A stretch of DNA of 64,000 nucleotides from Paenibacillus phytorum (GTDB taxonomy: Bacteria > Bacillota > Bacilli > Paenibacillales > NBRC-103111): positions 124,001 through 188,000 of the forward strand of contig NZ_WHOA01000089.1 of the NCBI RefSeq assembly GCF_013141715.1, read 5' to 3'. A program made the translations under genes and the position numbers. Numbering within the stretch: position 1 is the stretch's first letter; each line of letters begins with the position of its first letter. Under the pieces are notes generated by a model, which was given only the letters and a program-made list of their open reading frames with translations, had not been told where the DNA came from and ran no database searches. Below, one piece after another: positions 1 to 7,819 of this stretch.

Positions 1-205
1 CCGGTATATAGGGGAACTGCATGGGTCGCAGATGTTTGAAAATCCCCTGCCGCTGCTTCCAATCAATGGGTAATACGCCTGCTGCACACACTCTAATCAG
101 TACCTCGTTGTCACTCGGTCTTGGGCATTCGATTGACTCCAATTGCAATTCTTCGACTCCTCCGTATTGATGTACGCGTATGGCTTGCATCTTTGACGTT
201 TTCAT
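1..205 (-). CDS. Zinc-type alcohol dehydrogenase / quinone oxidoreductase family protein (N-terminus only)
   Basis: Reading the minus strand from ATG at 205 gives about 68 residues before the window edge. They run MKTSKMQAIRVHQYGG, then a stretch with EVLIRVCAAGVLPIDWK and end near FPYIP. That is the N-terminal GroES-like fold of the MDR superfamily, close to NADPH:quinone reductase and zeta-crystallin-like enzymes, which use NAD(P)H to reduce quinones or enones. A GAGGGG lies about 10 bases upstream of the ATG; Met6 is an alternative start. The gene is divergent from the LysR regulator that follows, an arrangement that often means the regulator controls the enzyme gene. Substrate cannot be inferred, and the cofactor-binding half is off the window. 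Confidence 0.75.
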   Translation of the reverse strand, partial: MKTSKMQAIRVHQYGGVEELQLESIECPRPSDNEVLIRVCAAGVLPIDWKQRQGIFKHLRPMQFPYIP

Positions 206-292
206 CCTTATTTATCCCCTCTCTGGTCATGCACGCTCTTATTTACTTCCTTCTTCTCCTCATTGTAAAATGAAAATTATATAAAAAATAAT

Positions 293-321
293 ATATCTTT
301 AGTTATCTATTCATATCTTTA
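293..321. promoter_or_regulatory. Candidate LysR operator: 9-bp direct repeat with 20-bp period
   Basis: The nonamer ATATCTTTA occurs at 293-301 and again at 313-321, two helical turns apart, in the AT-rich 141-bp gap between the divergent oxidoreductase and LysR genes. Spacing and place fit a regulator binding site for autoregulation and divergent control. This is inference only: no classic T-N11-A palindrome was firmly identified. Confidence 0.3.
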
Positions 322-346
322 AGTATATGGATTAGGAGGGCGATAT

Positions 347-1252
347 GTGATGGAGATGCTTCAGCTTCATTATTTTCAAACGGTTGCAAAGTTAGAGCAT
401 ATGACGAAAGCAGCGGAGATCCTCCAAATTGCTCAGCCAGCGCTTAGTAAAACCATAGCTCGCTTGGAGGCCGATGTTGGGGTGCCTTTGTTTGATCGGC
501 AAGGTCGACAAATCAAGCTTAACCAATATGGCAAAGCCTTTTTAGTTAAAGTAAATTCGTCTCTTCGTGAGCTGGAGGAAGGTAAGCGCGAAGTTGCCGA
601 TATGGCTGGACTTGAGCATGGGCAGGTTTACATCGCGACGACGACGATAAGCCGGTTTTCGGATCTCTTCGGCTCCTTTGCTTCTTCACACCCGTCCATC
701 AATTTTAAACTTACTCAAGCTGCCTCTGAAGAGTCCAAGATGCATCTGCTGCTAAACGGTGAAGTCGATCTCGCCATCACGTTCTGCTTACCTTCCGACT
801 CCGAAAGCAAGGGGATTACAAGTATTCCTTTCTTGACGGAACAATTGTGGTTAGCTGTTCCACCAGGCCACCGACTTATTGGGCGTGAAAGTATTCACTT
901 ACAAGAAGCAGCTAATGATGCATTCATCGTCTTAAAGGAAGGACATCGCTTTCGGCAGAAAACAGATTCGTTGTGCCATCAAGCTGGATTTTCACCTAAA
1001 ATCATCTGTGATGTGAATGACTATTCCGCGATTAGCAGTCTTGTGCATGCGGGAATGGGAGTTTCTTTGGTGACCTCCTCTTCAAAGGGGAAAGAAAACT
1101 CACCCCATTTGCTTCGTATACATGAGCCTATTTGTGAACGTACTTTTCAGCTTGCTTGGCTGCAGCATCGGTACCTATCGAAAGCGGCTCAATTGTTCCG
1201 CGACTATGTCACCACTTATTTTCCAGACAAAAAGCCTCGAGGCTCGAACTGA
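347..1252 (+). CDS. LysR family transcriptional regulator
   Basis: The protein of 301 residues has the LysR plan: an N-terminal winged helix-turn-helix (LQLHYFQTVAKLEHMTKAAEIL then QPALSKTIARLE, about residues 5-45), a linker helix, and a periplasmic-binding-like effector domain from about residue 90 on, with the family's typical GVDLAI-like segment (here GEVDLAITF). GGAGGG at 335-340 precedes two possible starts, GTG at 347 (6 bases) and ATG at 350 (9 bases). An ATG at 345 is closed at once by TGA. It is divergent from the oxidoreductase gene at 1-205, its most likely target. The effector is unknown. Confidence 0.9.
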   Translation: MMEMLQLHYFQTVAKLEHMTKAAEILQIAQPALSKTIARLEADVGVPLFDRQGRQIKLNQYGKAFLVKVNSSLRELEEGKREVADMAGLEHGQVYIATTTISRFSDLFGSFASSHPSINFKLTQAASEESKMHLLLNGEVDLAITFCLPSDSESKGITSIPFLTEQLWLAVPPGHRLIGRESIHLQEAANDAFIVLKEGHRFRQKTDSLCHQAGFSPKIICDVNDYSAISSLVHAGMGVSLVTSSSKGKENSPHLLRIHEPICERTFQLAWLQHRYLSKAAQLFRDYVTTYFPDKKPRGSN

Positions 1253-1276
1253 CATTCCATTTCGATAAAAATACGC

Positions 1277-1317
1277 AAAAAGGAAACCCCGTGAAAGCTG
1301 AGGTTTCCTTCTTTTTT
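1277..1317. terminator. Bidirectional intrinsic terminator between the LysR gene and lysA
   Basis: AAGGAAACC pairs with GGTTTCCTT around a 12-base loop. An A-run precedes and a T-run follows, so it can serve both convergent genes. Confidence 0.75.
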
Positions 1318-1329
1318 ATTTAAACCAAT

Positions 1330-2661
1330 TTAAACGGTCTCACTCATCTGTTTCATTCTTGCAGGAATGATGTCATTACCAACGATGTTATCGAACGTTT
1401 CGCGTTTCACGACGAGATCACTTTGACCATCTTTCACGAAGACAACGCCAGGACGACGGATACGGTTATAATTGCTTGCCATTGCATAATTGTAGGCACC
1501 TGTACAAGATACAGCGAGAACGTCTCCTGAACTTACTTTTGGCAGGTTCAGATCCCAAATCAGCATATCGCCGCTCTCACAGCATTTCCCAGCAATAGAT
1601 ACAACCTCTGTCTGTTGTTCTGTAGCGCGGTTAGCCAACATCGCCTCATACACAGCCTCATACAAAGCAGGACGTGGGTTGTCAGTCATGCCGCCATCTA
1701 CGGCTACGTATTTACGCACCCCTGGAATATCCTTTGTTGTACCTACTGTGTACAGCGTAGTTCCCGCGTCACCAACGATGCTGCGGCCTGGTTCAACCCA
1801 GATTTCAGGCATTGGAAAATCATTGCTGCCGAAATTGTCTTTAATCGCATCTGTAATAGCTTTAACGTAAACGGCAACCGGAAGTGGGCTATCTTCGCTC
1901 ACGTAACGAATTCCGAAACCGCCGCCAAGGTTAATGACCTTGAACGTAACGCCTATTTCTTTACGAACTTGAACGGCAAAGCCAGCCACTTTCTCAGCTG
2001 CCATGCGGAAGCCTTCTACTTCAAAAATTTGGGAACCAATATGGGAATGAACACCCAAAAGCTCCACGTTGCTTAATTGCGAAGCTTCTTGAACAGCACG
2101 GAATGCCGATCCATTGCCCATGTCGAAACCGAATTTGGAATCCGTCTGGCCTGTAGAAATATATTCATGCGTATGTGCCTCAACGCCCGGTGTAATACGC
2201 AATAAAATCTTCACCTTTTGGCGCTTCTCTCCGGCAATCGCATTCAACATTTGAAGTTCGATAAAGTTATCTACGACGAAACAGCCGATTTTGGCATCGA
2301 TCGCCATTTCCAATTCAGAGATTGTTTTATTGTTGCCATGGAAATGAATTCGGTCCGCTGGGAAGCCTGCTTGCAGCGCCGTATAAAGCTCACCATCGGA
2401 AACAACATCAAGTGACATTCCCTCTTCATCTACAATTCGGCACATGGCCATTACGCAGAATGCTTTACTTGCATAAGCCACTTGGAATTTCAGACCGGAT
2501 GCCTTGAAAGCTTCTACGAATTCACGGCAGCGTCCACGTACTAGCGCTTCGTCAAATACATATAAAGGAGTGCCGTATTCTGCAACCAATTTTGTTGCAT
2601 CGACACCGCCGATTTCGAGGTGGCCTTGGTCGTTTATTTTACTAGTACCATGTAAATACAT
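1330..2661 (-). CDS. lysA: Diaminopimelate decarboxylase
   Basis: This PLP enzyme decarboxylates meso-diaminopimelate to L-lysine, the last step of the pathway. The 443-residue length is normal for LysA. The PLP lysine is in YASKAFC (Lys66) at the end of the first strand of the alanine-racemase-like barrel. HSHIGSQ and the glycine-rich NLGGGFGI phosphate-binding segment follow, and the C-terminal barrel carries the active-site cysteine motif (KCCESGDML) and CTGAYNYAMASNYN. In B. subtilis lysA follows the spoVA operon, and here too it lies directly beyond spoVAF, separated by a terminator. I saw no lysine riboswitch; the upstream gap of about 120 bp is too short for one. Confidence 0.97.
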   Translation of the reverse strand: MYLHGTSKINDQGHLEIGGVDATKLVAEYGTPLYVFDEALVRGRCREFVEAFKASGLKFQVAYASKAFCVMAMCRIVDEEGMSLDVVSDGELYTALQAGFPADRIHFHGNNKTISELEMAIDAKIGCFVVDNFIELQMLNAIAGEKRQKVKILLRITPGVEAHTHEYISTGQTDSKFGFDMGNGSAFRAVQEASQLSNVELLGVHSHIGSQIFEVEGFRMAAEKVAGFAVQVRKEIGVTFKVINLGGGFGIRYVSEDSPLPVAVYVKAITDAIKDNFGSNDFPMPEIWVEPGRSIVGDAGTTLYTVGTTKDIPGVRKYVAVDGGMTDNPRPALYEAVYEAMLANRATEQQTEVVSIAGKCCESGDMLIWDLNLPKVSSGDVLAVSCTGAYNYAMASNYNRIRRPGVVFVKDGQSDLVVKRETFDNIVGNDIIPARMKQMSETV

Positions 2662-2785
2662 AACTTTATTTTCCCCTCTCCCTGAACCATCTTCTTGCTA
2701 TATGCCGCCAAAGAGGTTAATGTACATTACTATTAAAAGTACCATATGCCATGCGCTTTTGACAATACACGCTACGACATAAAAT

Positions 2786-2819
2786 CAAAAAAGGACAGGA
2801 GGATTCCCTGCCCTTTTTT
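2786..2819 (-). terminator. Intrinsic terminator downstream of spoVAF
   Basis: On the minus strand AAAAAGGGCAGG, a short loop and CCTGTCCTTTTTT form a strong hairpin with a T-run four bases beyond the spoVAF stop. It separates the spoVA transcript from lysA. Confidence 0.85.
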
Positions 2820-2822
2820 CTG

Positions 2823-4493
2823 TTATTTGGATTTTGGTTGACGCGTGCCGTCGATCGGCTTTGTAATACTAAGCCGCGTTTTGCCAGCTAATACTGGACG
2901 ACGAACCAGGATGGCAAAGAAGCTTTTGGCGTTAAATGGAATAAAGGGCCACATATAGGGTGCATTAAAGGATTTCCTTGTGGCCAGCAGAATCAACCAT
3001 ACCGTTGAGCCCACTACAAATCCGGGGACATGGAAGATCGCTACGATGATTAAGAGAGCCAGTCTTACTATTCGATTAGCTAGACCCAATTCATAGCTCG
3101 GTGTCGCGAACATCCCTATAGAGGCGAGTGCCAAATACAGGATAACCTCATTGATAAAGAGTCCTGTTTTTACGGCGATATCTCCAACAAGAATGGCCGC
3201 CACCAAACCCATTGCGGTAGCAAGAGGTGTAGGTGTATGAACGGCTGCCATTCGCATGAGATCAATCCCTATATCCGCTAACAAGAACTGAACCAATAGC
3301 GGCAGTGTTCCTTCCTTTTGCGGACCGAGGAATTCTAGCCCCGCCGGTTTTAAAGAAGGATCCATAACCATCATAAACCAAAGCGGGAGCAGGAAAATCG
3401 AAGCCATAATGCCAGCAAAGCGCACCCACCTTAAATAAGTACCGATGAATGGCGTTTGTCGATATTCCTCAGCATGCTGCACATGATGGAAAAACGTTGT
3501 CGGCAGAATCATAACGCTCGGTGATGTGTCTACAAAAACACATACATGTCCTTCAAGTAAATGAGCGGAGACAACATCCGGCCGTTCCGAATACCGAACC
3601 ATCGGGTACGGGTTCCAACCCTTATTCACAATCACTTCTTCCAGCTGTTTTTCAGCGAGAGGAAGGCCGTCGATTTCAACATTCTTTATTTTATCTTTCA
3701 CGGCTTGGACTAAGTCCGCATCAGCTATATCGTTGATATAAGCCACACAGACATCTGTCTTGGTTCGTTTACCGATTTGCATGATTTCCAGCTTAAATCT
3801 TTCATCGCGAATTCTTCGTCTGACTAATGTCACATTCAATAAAAGAGTTTCCACGAAGCCATCTCGTGAACCTCGAACTACCCGCTCCAAGTCAGGTTCA
3901 GCGATCGAACGAATGGGAAAACTTTTGGCATCGATCGTAATCCCTGCCGTCTCACCTTCAATGAAAAACGCCGTTCCGCCCATCAATACTTGCCCTACGA
4001 TTTCAGACATTTTCTTGTAGGTCTTCACTTGAATGTGCGGAATTAATTTCTCAATGAATGCTTCCAATGTATGATGTGAGACGGATTCTTCGTCCGCATA
4101 AGTGAGACGTGTAATAATATCGGTTAACACCGTATCTTTGGCAAATCCATTGCAATAGAAGATGCCTACGCGCTTGGATCCGAATACCATTTCTCTGAGG
4201 ATGAGATCGAAGCTTCGATCGAGTCCTACTCGTTCCTCCAGCACCCTTCGAACTTCTCGAATGCTCCTTGGAATATCTTCCTGAATTTTGAGTGCCTTTT
4301 CCTCAGGCGTCATGTCTGTTATTGGATTGTAAGCAGATAGATTCCCTTCCTCATCTATGGCCAGTTTCTCATTCTGTTCCTGTGATTTGTTCGATTCGTT
4401 TGATTCGTTTGGTTCGTTTGGTTCGTTCGAGTCATTTGATTCGTTCGAGTCATTCTGATCGCTCCCGCTTCCCTTTTTCACAATAAACTTCAC
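2823..4493 (-). CDS. spoVAF: Stage V sporulation protein AF (GerA-family spore membrane protein)
   Basis: This is a spore-germination GerA/SpoVAF family protein of 556 residues from the GTG at 4493. That start has GAAGGAGG seven bases upstream. The longer reading from 4532 overlaps spoVAB and would place this site inside the gene. After an N-terminal tail rich in Asn, Glu, Ser and Asp (about residues 10-43, encoded by 9-bp tandem repeats) comes the soluble GerA domain, then about five membrane segments from residue 330 on. It follows spoVAB directly. In B. subtilis SpoVAC, AD and AE lie between AB and AF; they are missing here. SpoVAF is thought to act with SpoVAE in germination and dipicolinate release. 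The similar GerKA/GerAA subunits are an alternative, but the position favours SpoVAF. Confidence 0.85.
   Translation of the reverse strand: MKFIVKKGSGSDQNDSNESNDSNEPNEPNESNESNKSQEQNEKLAIDEEGNLSAYNPITDMTPEEKALKIQEDIPRSIREVRRVLEERVGLDRSFDLILREMVFGSKRVGIFYCNGFAKDTVLTDIITRLTYADEESVSHHTLEAFIEKLIPHIQVKTYKKMSEIVGQVLMGGTAFFIEGETAGITIDAKSFPIRSIAEPDLERVVRGSRDGFVETLLLNVTLVRRRIRDERFKLEIMQIGKRTKTDVCVAYINDIADADLVQAVKDKIKNVEIDGLPLAEKQLEEVIVNKGWNPYPMVRYSERPDVVSAHLLEGHVCVFVDTSPSVMILPTTFFHHVQHAEEYRQTPFIGTYLRWVRFAGIMASIFLLPLWFMMVMDPSLKPAGLEFLGPQKEGTLPLLVQFLLADIGIDLMRMAAVHTPTPLATAMGLVAAILVGDIAVKTGLFINEVILYLALASIGMFATPSYELGLANRIVRLALLIIVAIFHVPGFVVGSTVWLILLATRKSFNAPYMWPFIPFNAKSFFAILVRRPVLAGKTRLSITKPIDGTRQPKSK
4388..4456. 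repeat. 9-bp tandem repeat coding NES/NEP/NDS tripeptides in spoVAF
   Basis: Imperfect 9-bp units (GATTCGTTT, GGTTCGTTT, GGTTCGTTC, GAGTCATTT and similar on the plus strand) repeat about seven times in frame. They encode a run of Asn-Glu-Ser, Asn-Glu-Pro and Asn-Asp-Ser triplets near the SpoVAF N-terminus. Unit length is a multiple of three, so copy-number change would keep the frame. Confidence 0.9.
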
Positions 4494-4516
4494 TTGCGCG
4501 CCTCCTTCAACACACG

Positions 4517-4939
4517 TTAATAAAACAACCATTCAAACAAGGATCCAAATACTTTACCGAAAATCATCGCCATTAGAAGCAAAATCATATAGGATCCCAT
4601 TCCAACACGCTTCGCGAGGATGGGCAGCACGTTAATGATTTCCGTTAGCGCAGCCGCTAGCATGCCAACAAAACAACCGGCAAATATACCTACCACTGCT
4701 GTTCCCATCGGAAAGAGGTCCAATTTAACATCGCTGAAATCAACCCATGTAAATAAGAGTGAACCCAACACAACAGCCGCTTCATAAGCATGTATTTTTG
4801 AAAACGAACGTGTGATCTGGGCAAGTCTTGGAATAATATCCAGAACCACGAGAAAAGCGACCATGCCGCTACCAACAGCGATTCCACCAGCTAACCCGAT
4901 AAACGCCGCCAAGAGGGCTTCCCCAAATAGGGTAATCAC
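4517..4939 (-). CDS. spoVAB: Stage V sporulation protein AB
   Basis: The protein of 140 residues is almost wholly hydrophobic, with about four membrane segments and the SpoVAB pattern (GLAGGIAVGSGMVAFL near the start, MGSYMILLLMAMIFGKV near the end). SpoVAB belongs to the inner-membrane SpoVA set needed for dipicolinic acid uptake into the forespore and its release on germination. Its ATG overlaps the spoVAA stop by four bases, so the two are translationally coupled. spoVAF starts 23 bp downstream. The order spoVAA-AB is as in Bacillus. Confidence 0.9.
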   Translation of the reverse strand: MITLFGEALLAAFIGLAGGIAVGSGMVAFLVVLDIIPRLAQITRSFSKIHAYEAAVVLGSLLFTWVDFSDVKLDLFPMGTAVVGIFAGCFVGMLAAALTEIINVLPILAKRVGMGSYMILLLMAMIFGKVFGSLFEWLFY

Positions 4940-5568
4940 GCCCGGTCTCCTTCCTTATGAATTTTGATATATTCTTCTGTTATCACATAATGGTTTATAT
5001 TTTCCTGGTACATGAACATTTCCACTTCCAGCGGGCTTGGTTCTTCATTGAATTTCTTCTTGAACAGATGGTTGAAAAAAATGACCATTCCAACACCAAT
5101 CCCTAGGGAATAAGGAATTTGCAAAATGAGCGGATGCTCCACCTTTTTCCCTGTCATCAATTCATAAATACGTTGGTGAACTTCCATCATGGAAACATCC
5201 GCATGAAAATTCATGATGGCCAGTCCCGAACCGATGAACAAGAGCAACCAAACCAAACCGATAAGTATTGGACTTGGCTTTCTAGGATCGGAAATAATCT
5301 CGAGAAGCACATGAGGTTCTCCGAAATGCTCAATTTGCAGCTGTGGATAAAGATCTTTCACTTTACGAACGATCATCATCATGTCAATGAGAACACGATT
5401 GCCATCCTCTTGTTGAGGATGATGAATGATCAACTCGTTCAGCACTTGCTCATATTCAGGCTCCACGAAAATCTGAGCGATATGACGTAAACACACAACA
5501 TTCCCTTTACGAACGCTAACTTTTCGACGAAGCCGAATGTATAGATATGGTTTTCCTTCCTCAACCAT
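4936..5568 (-). CDS. spoVAA: Stage V sporulation protein AA
   Basis: The protein of 210 residues opens with a soluble N-terminal domain (YLYIRLRRKVSVRKG then CLRHIAQIFVEPE) and has two membrane segments (about residues 100-120 and 150-170). This is the SpoVAA plan. The ATG at 5568 follows GAGGGGAGTG. It heads the spoVAA-AB-AF operon. A CATACTA sequence about 50 bases upstream is a candidate forespore (sigma G) -10 element. SpoVAA is part of the dipicolinate channel machinery. It lies next to sigF in many Bacillales; here a small divergent DUF378 gene intervenes. Confidence 0.88.
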   Translation of the reverse strand: MVEEGKPYLYIRLRRKVSVRKGNVVCLRHIAQIFVEPEYEQVLNELIIHHPQQEDGNRVLIDMMMIVRKVKDLYPQLQIEHFGEPHVLLEIISDPRKPSPILIGLVWLLLFIGSGLAIMNFHADVSMMEVHQRIYELMTGKKVEHPLILQIPYSLGIGVGMVIFFNHLFKKKFNEEPSPLEVEMFMYQENINHYVITEEYIKIHKEGDRA

Positions 5569-5616
5569 GGTTTCACTCCCCTCAGTGCTTTACGGTGAAT
5601 CATCCATGTATAGGAG

Positions 5617-5647
5617 TAGTATGCAAAATCTTTCCTTCCCATAAACA
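5617..5647 (-). promoter_or_regulatory. Candidate sigma-G (forespore) promoter of the spoVA operon
   Basis: On the minus strand CATACTA (5623-5617) matches the sigma-G -10 consensus exactly. TGTTTA (5647-5642), 18 bases upstream, is a weaker -35. Sigma-G control is known for spoVA in B. subtilis. Confidence 0.4.
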
Positions 5648-5746
5648 CCTGATAAGATGGTAAATTCTCCAGGAATAAAGTGATCTTCGTTAAGGCATAG
5701 TAAGATTGAATAACGATAACTTATTCCATATAAAGAAGGTGATAAC

Positions 5747-5956
5747 ATGGCAAAATTCGCGTTAACACTAGTCATTATTGGTGCGCTGAATTGGCTCTTG
5801 GTTGGGCTTTTCCAATGGGATTTAGTTTCTGCTTTATTAGGAGGAGATTCTCATCGTGCATCTTCAGGTATAAGCCGCATCGTTTATACGGTCGTGGGCT
5901 TATGCGGAATTTACTGCGTGAGATTTTATTCAGTCGACAGGTACTCTGCCCGATAA
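5747..5956 (+). CDS. DUF378 family small membrane protein
   Basis: The 69-residue protein begins MAKFALTLVIIGALNWLLVGLFQWDLVSALLGG and has a second hydrophobic stretch (IVYTVVGLCGIYCV). The GALNWLLVGLF-DLV signature is that of DUF378 (YuzA-like) proteins, which have two membrane spans and no known function. An AAGGTGAT sequence lies just upstream of the ATG. The gene stands alone between spoVAA and sigF on the opposite strand, with its own terminator. Its C-terminal end (RFYSVDRYSAR) is polar and short, and I see no firm sign of a frameshift. Confidence 0.85.
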   Translation: MAKFALTLVIIGALNWLLVGLFQWDLVSALLGGDSHRASSGISRIVYTVVGLCGIYCVRFYSVDRYSAR

Positions 5957-5976
5957 ACATGTTCGTGATTACAAAA

Positions 5977-6026
5977 AGCCGCAAACTACCCAGTGAAGAA
6001 TCCTGGTAATCAGCGGCTCTTTTTTA
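5977..6026 (+). terminator. Intrinsic terminator of the DUF378 gene
   Basis: AGCCGC...ACCCAG pairs with CTGG...GCGGCT in a long stem, followed by TTTTTT, shortly after the stop codon. Confidence 0.7.
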
Positions 6027-6048
6027 TGCCTATGTCTCTACATAGACA

Positions 6049-6082
6049 AATAACCGTTCCTCCTAAGAGAAACGGTTATCTA
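6049..6082 (-). terminator. Hairpin downstream of sigF, likely terminator
   Basis: GATAACCGTTTC pairs with GGAACGGTTATT on the minus strand, but the T-run is weak (ATTTGTCT). The loop side contains CTCTTAGGAGG, the same string that ends the leader hairpin repeats found elsewhere in the window. This may be chance, as no start codon follows. Confidence 0.5.
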
Positions 6083-6094
6083 ACTCAAAACCTG

Positions 6095-6850
6095 TTATTG
6101 AGCAATCTGATCTTTAATCGATTGCAAAATTTTCTTTTCCAATCGTGACACCTGTACTTGGGAAATACCTAACCTACTTGCGACCTCGGATTGCGTTTGA
6201 TCCCGGAAATAGCGGAGATAAACAATGAGTCGTTCTCGCTCCGAAAGCGTTCCAATGGCTTCATTAAGAGCAAGCTTCTCGAACCACTTCTCGCCAGACT
6301 CATCCGAGATTTGATCCATTAGCGTAATAGGGTCACCATCGTTCTCAAAGACGGTCTCATGGATGGAAGAGAGAGGTTTATTCGCCTCTTGCGCGAAAAC
6401 AACTTCCTCCGCCGTTATCATAAGCTCCTCTGCGACCTCTTTGATCGTAGGCAATCGGCCAAGCCGCTTCGACAGTTCATCCTTCGTCTTGCGAATCTTA
6501 TTCGCCAATTCTTTGAGGGAACGGCTTACTTTGAGTGTTCCGTCATCGCGAAGGAAACGTTGAATTTCACCGATAATCATCGGTACCGCATAGGTTGAAA
6601 ACTTCACATCATAAGATAGATCGAATTTGTCTACGGACTTCAGCAGTCCGATACAACCGATCTGGAACAAGTCTTCGGCTTCGTATCCCCGGTTCAAGAA
6701 ACGTTGAACCACAGACCAAACCAATCGGATATTGCAGCTGACAAGTGTTTCTCTAGCGAGTCCATCTCCGGATTGGCTGAGGGCGATTAACCGTTTGACT
6801 TCCGAATCGTCTAAATAACTATGAGAAGCATGTTTCAGATCGACATCCAT
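6095..6850 (-). CDS. sigF: Sporulation sigma factor F
   Basis: SigF is the first compartment-specific sigma factor, directing early forespore transcription. The 251-residue protein has sigma-70 region 2 (YEAEDLFQIGCIGLLKSVDKFD, about 55-80), region 3 (SRSLKELANKIR) and region 4 with its helix-turn-helix (QTQSEVASRLGISQVQVSRLEKK) at the C-terminus. AGGGG lies eight bases before the ATG. It ends the spoIIAA-spoIIAB-sigF operon, 11 bp after spoIIAB. Activity should be held by SpoIIAB and freed by unphosphorylated SpoIIAA. SigG is the nearest paralogue, but the operon settles the identity. Confidence 0.97.
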   Translation of the reverse strand: MDVDLKHASHSYLDDSEVKRLIALSQSGDGLARETLVSCNIRLVWSVVQRFLNRGYEAEDLFQIGCIGLLKSVDKFDLSYDVKFSTYAVPMIIGEIQRFLRDDGTLKVSRSLKELANKIRKTKDELSKRLGRLPTIKEVAEELMITAEEVVFAQEANKPLSSIHETVFENDGDPITLMDQISDESGEKWFEKLALNEAIGTLSERERLIVYLRYFRDQTQSEVASRLGISQVQVSRLEKKILQSIKDQIAQ

Positions 6851-6861
6851 AGATCAAACCC

Positions 6862-7308
6862 CTAATTGTATAAAGCTTTTTTAGATTCAATTCGCTTCAA
6901 CATGTTTATTTTGGTTCCGATTCCGACGGCCGTCACAACTTCTACTTCGTCCATGAAATTTTCCATAATCGTGAAACCCATGCCAGAGCGTTCCAACTCT
7001 GGTTTGGATGTATATAGTGGCTGTTTCGCCTGTTCTAAATCAGCAATACCTGAACCCTTGTCTTCGATCGTAATCCGAACCACGTCGTCATCAATTTGCG
7101 TCGAAATGGTGATAACGCCATCCGTTCTATTGTTATAACCATGAATAATCGAATTCGTTACCGCTTCAGAAACAACCGTCTTGATATCGGTCAATTCATT
7201 CAGCGTAGGATCCAATTGAGAGACGAAAGCAGCAACGGCTACACGAGCAAAAGCTTCATTCTCCGAGCGACTGGCAAACTCAAGTGTCATAAAGTTATGT
7301 TCACTCAT
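6862..7308 (-). CDS. spoIIAB: Anti-sigma F factor / serine kinase SpoIIAB
   Basis: SpoIIAB binds and inhibits SigF and phosphorylates SpoIIAA. The 148 residues carry the GHKL ATP-binding boxes: the N box [13 protein letters not shown] (about 48-60), the G1 box [13 protein letters not shown] (about 82-94) and the G2 box [13 protein letters not shown] (about 107-119). The ATG overlaps the spoIIAA stop by four bases, a coupling that would keep the switch partners in proportion. Length and motifs are typical. Confidence 0.97.
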   Translation of the reverse strand: MSEHNFMTLEFASRSENEAFARVAVAAFVSQLDPTLNELTDIKTVVSEAVTNSIIHGYNNRTDGVITISTQIDDDVVRITIEDKGSGIADLEQAKQPLYTSKPELERSGMGFTIMENFMDEVEVVTAVGIGTKINMLKRIESKKALYN

Positions 7309-7661
7309 AATGCAACCTCCAAACTGGACATTGCATTGCGTTCGTTGTCCTGTATAGATACAATCTTGAACATTCCAGAAAGCTCGAACAAGCGGTAGAC
7401 AGCAGGAGCAACGTCACAAACGACCATTTTGCCGCCTTTACTCGTAATCTGCTTATAGCGGCCGAGAATGACGCCAAGACCTGAGCTGTCCATGAAGGAG
7501 AGATCCTTCAAACTAAGGATTAAATGGCGCGTATGCTCTTTGGCAATCGCTTCCTCCATCCTCGCCTTCACAACATCGGCTGTGTGATGATCCAACTCGC
7601 CTTTCAATCTAACAATCAGCGCTCTTCGGCCTTGCTCGAATTCAATTTGCAGGCTCAACAT
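7305..7661 (-). CDS. spoIIAA: Anti-anti-sigma F factor SpoIIAA
   Basis: A STAS-domain protein of 118 residues from ATG 7661, which is preceded by GAGAGGAGTGAAC. A longer open frame to 7760 exists, but its extra 33 residues are not seen in the family and cover the candidate promoter. The segment [20 protein letters not shown] contains the serine phosphorylated by SpoIIAB (Ser59 here, Ser58 in B. subtilis). When dephosphorylated by SpoIIE it displaces SigF from SpoIIAB. It is the first gene of the operon and lies 158 bp downstream of dacF. Confidence 0.96.
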   Translation of the reverse strand: MLSLQIEFEQGRRALIVRLKGELDHHTADVVKARMEEAIAKEHTRHLILSLKDLSFMDSSGLGVILGRYKQITSKGGKMVVCDVAPAVYRLFELSGMFKIVSIQDNERNAMSSLEVAL

Positions 7662-7721
7662 GTTCACTCCTCTCAGCTGAGAGACTTTGAGCTTACTCAA
7701 AGATCCCGTCATGAAACTTAA

Positions 7722-7748
7722 GTTTCTACAGCTGAGATGGAATCTCCT
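7722..7748 (-). promoter_or_regulatory. Candidate sigma-H promoter of the spoIIA operon
   Basis: On the minus strand AGGAGATT (7748-7741), an 11-base spacer and GTAGAAAC (7729-7722) match the sigma-H pattern RnAGGAwWW-N11-RnnGAAww. The site is about 60 bases before the spoIIAA ATG. spoIIA is sigma-H/Spo0A-dependent in B. subtilis, but I found no clear 0A box here. Confidence 0.5.
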
Positions 7749-7758
7749 GCACCCCGAC

Positions 7759-7797
7759 AAAACTAGAAGAAAACTGCTAAAACTAGAAGAAAACTGC
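7759..7797. repeat. 19-bp perfect direct repeat, 20-bp period, upstream of spoIIAA
   Basis: AAAACTAGAAGAAAACTGC occurs at 7759-7777 and 7779-7797, separated by one base, just upstream of the candidate sigma-H -35 element. A 20-bp period puts both copies on about the same face of the helix. It may be a regulator site or a simple duplication. Confidence 0.9.
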
Positions 7798-7819
7798 GCT
7801 TATTCGCGAATTCTCACCA

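Noticed and set aside
2662-2785. Lysine riboswitch upstream of lysA
   Set aside because: The gap is about 120 bp, with none of the L-box helices seen.
5747-5956. Frameshift near the end of the DUF378 gene
   Set aside because: The last residues are unusual, but the membrane segments are complete and neither alternative frame gives a better family match.
6049-6082. CTCTTAGGAGG in the hairpin after sigF as another copy of the leader repeat
   Set aside because: No start codon follows, the GCTTACGA lead is missing and the stem is unrelated; more likely a terminator.
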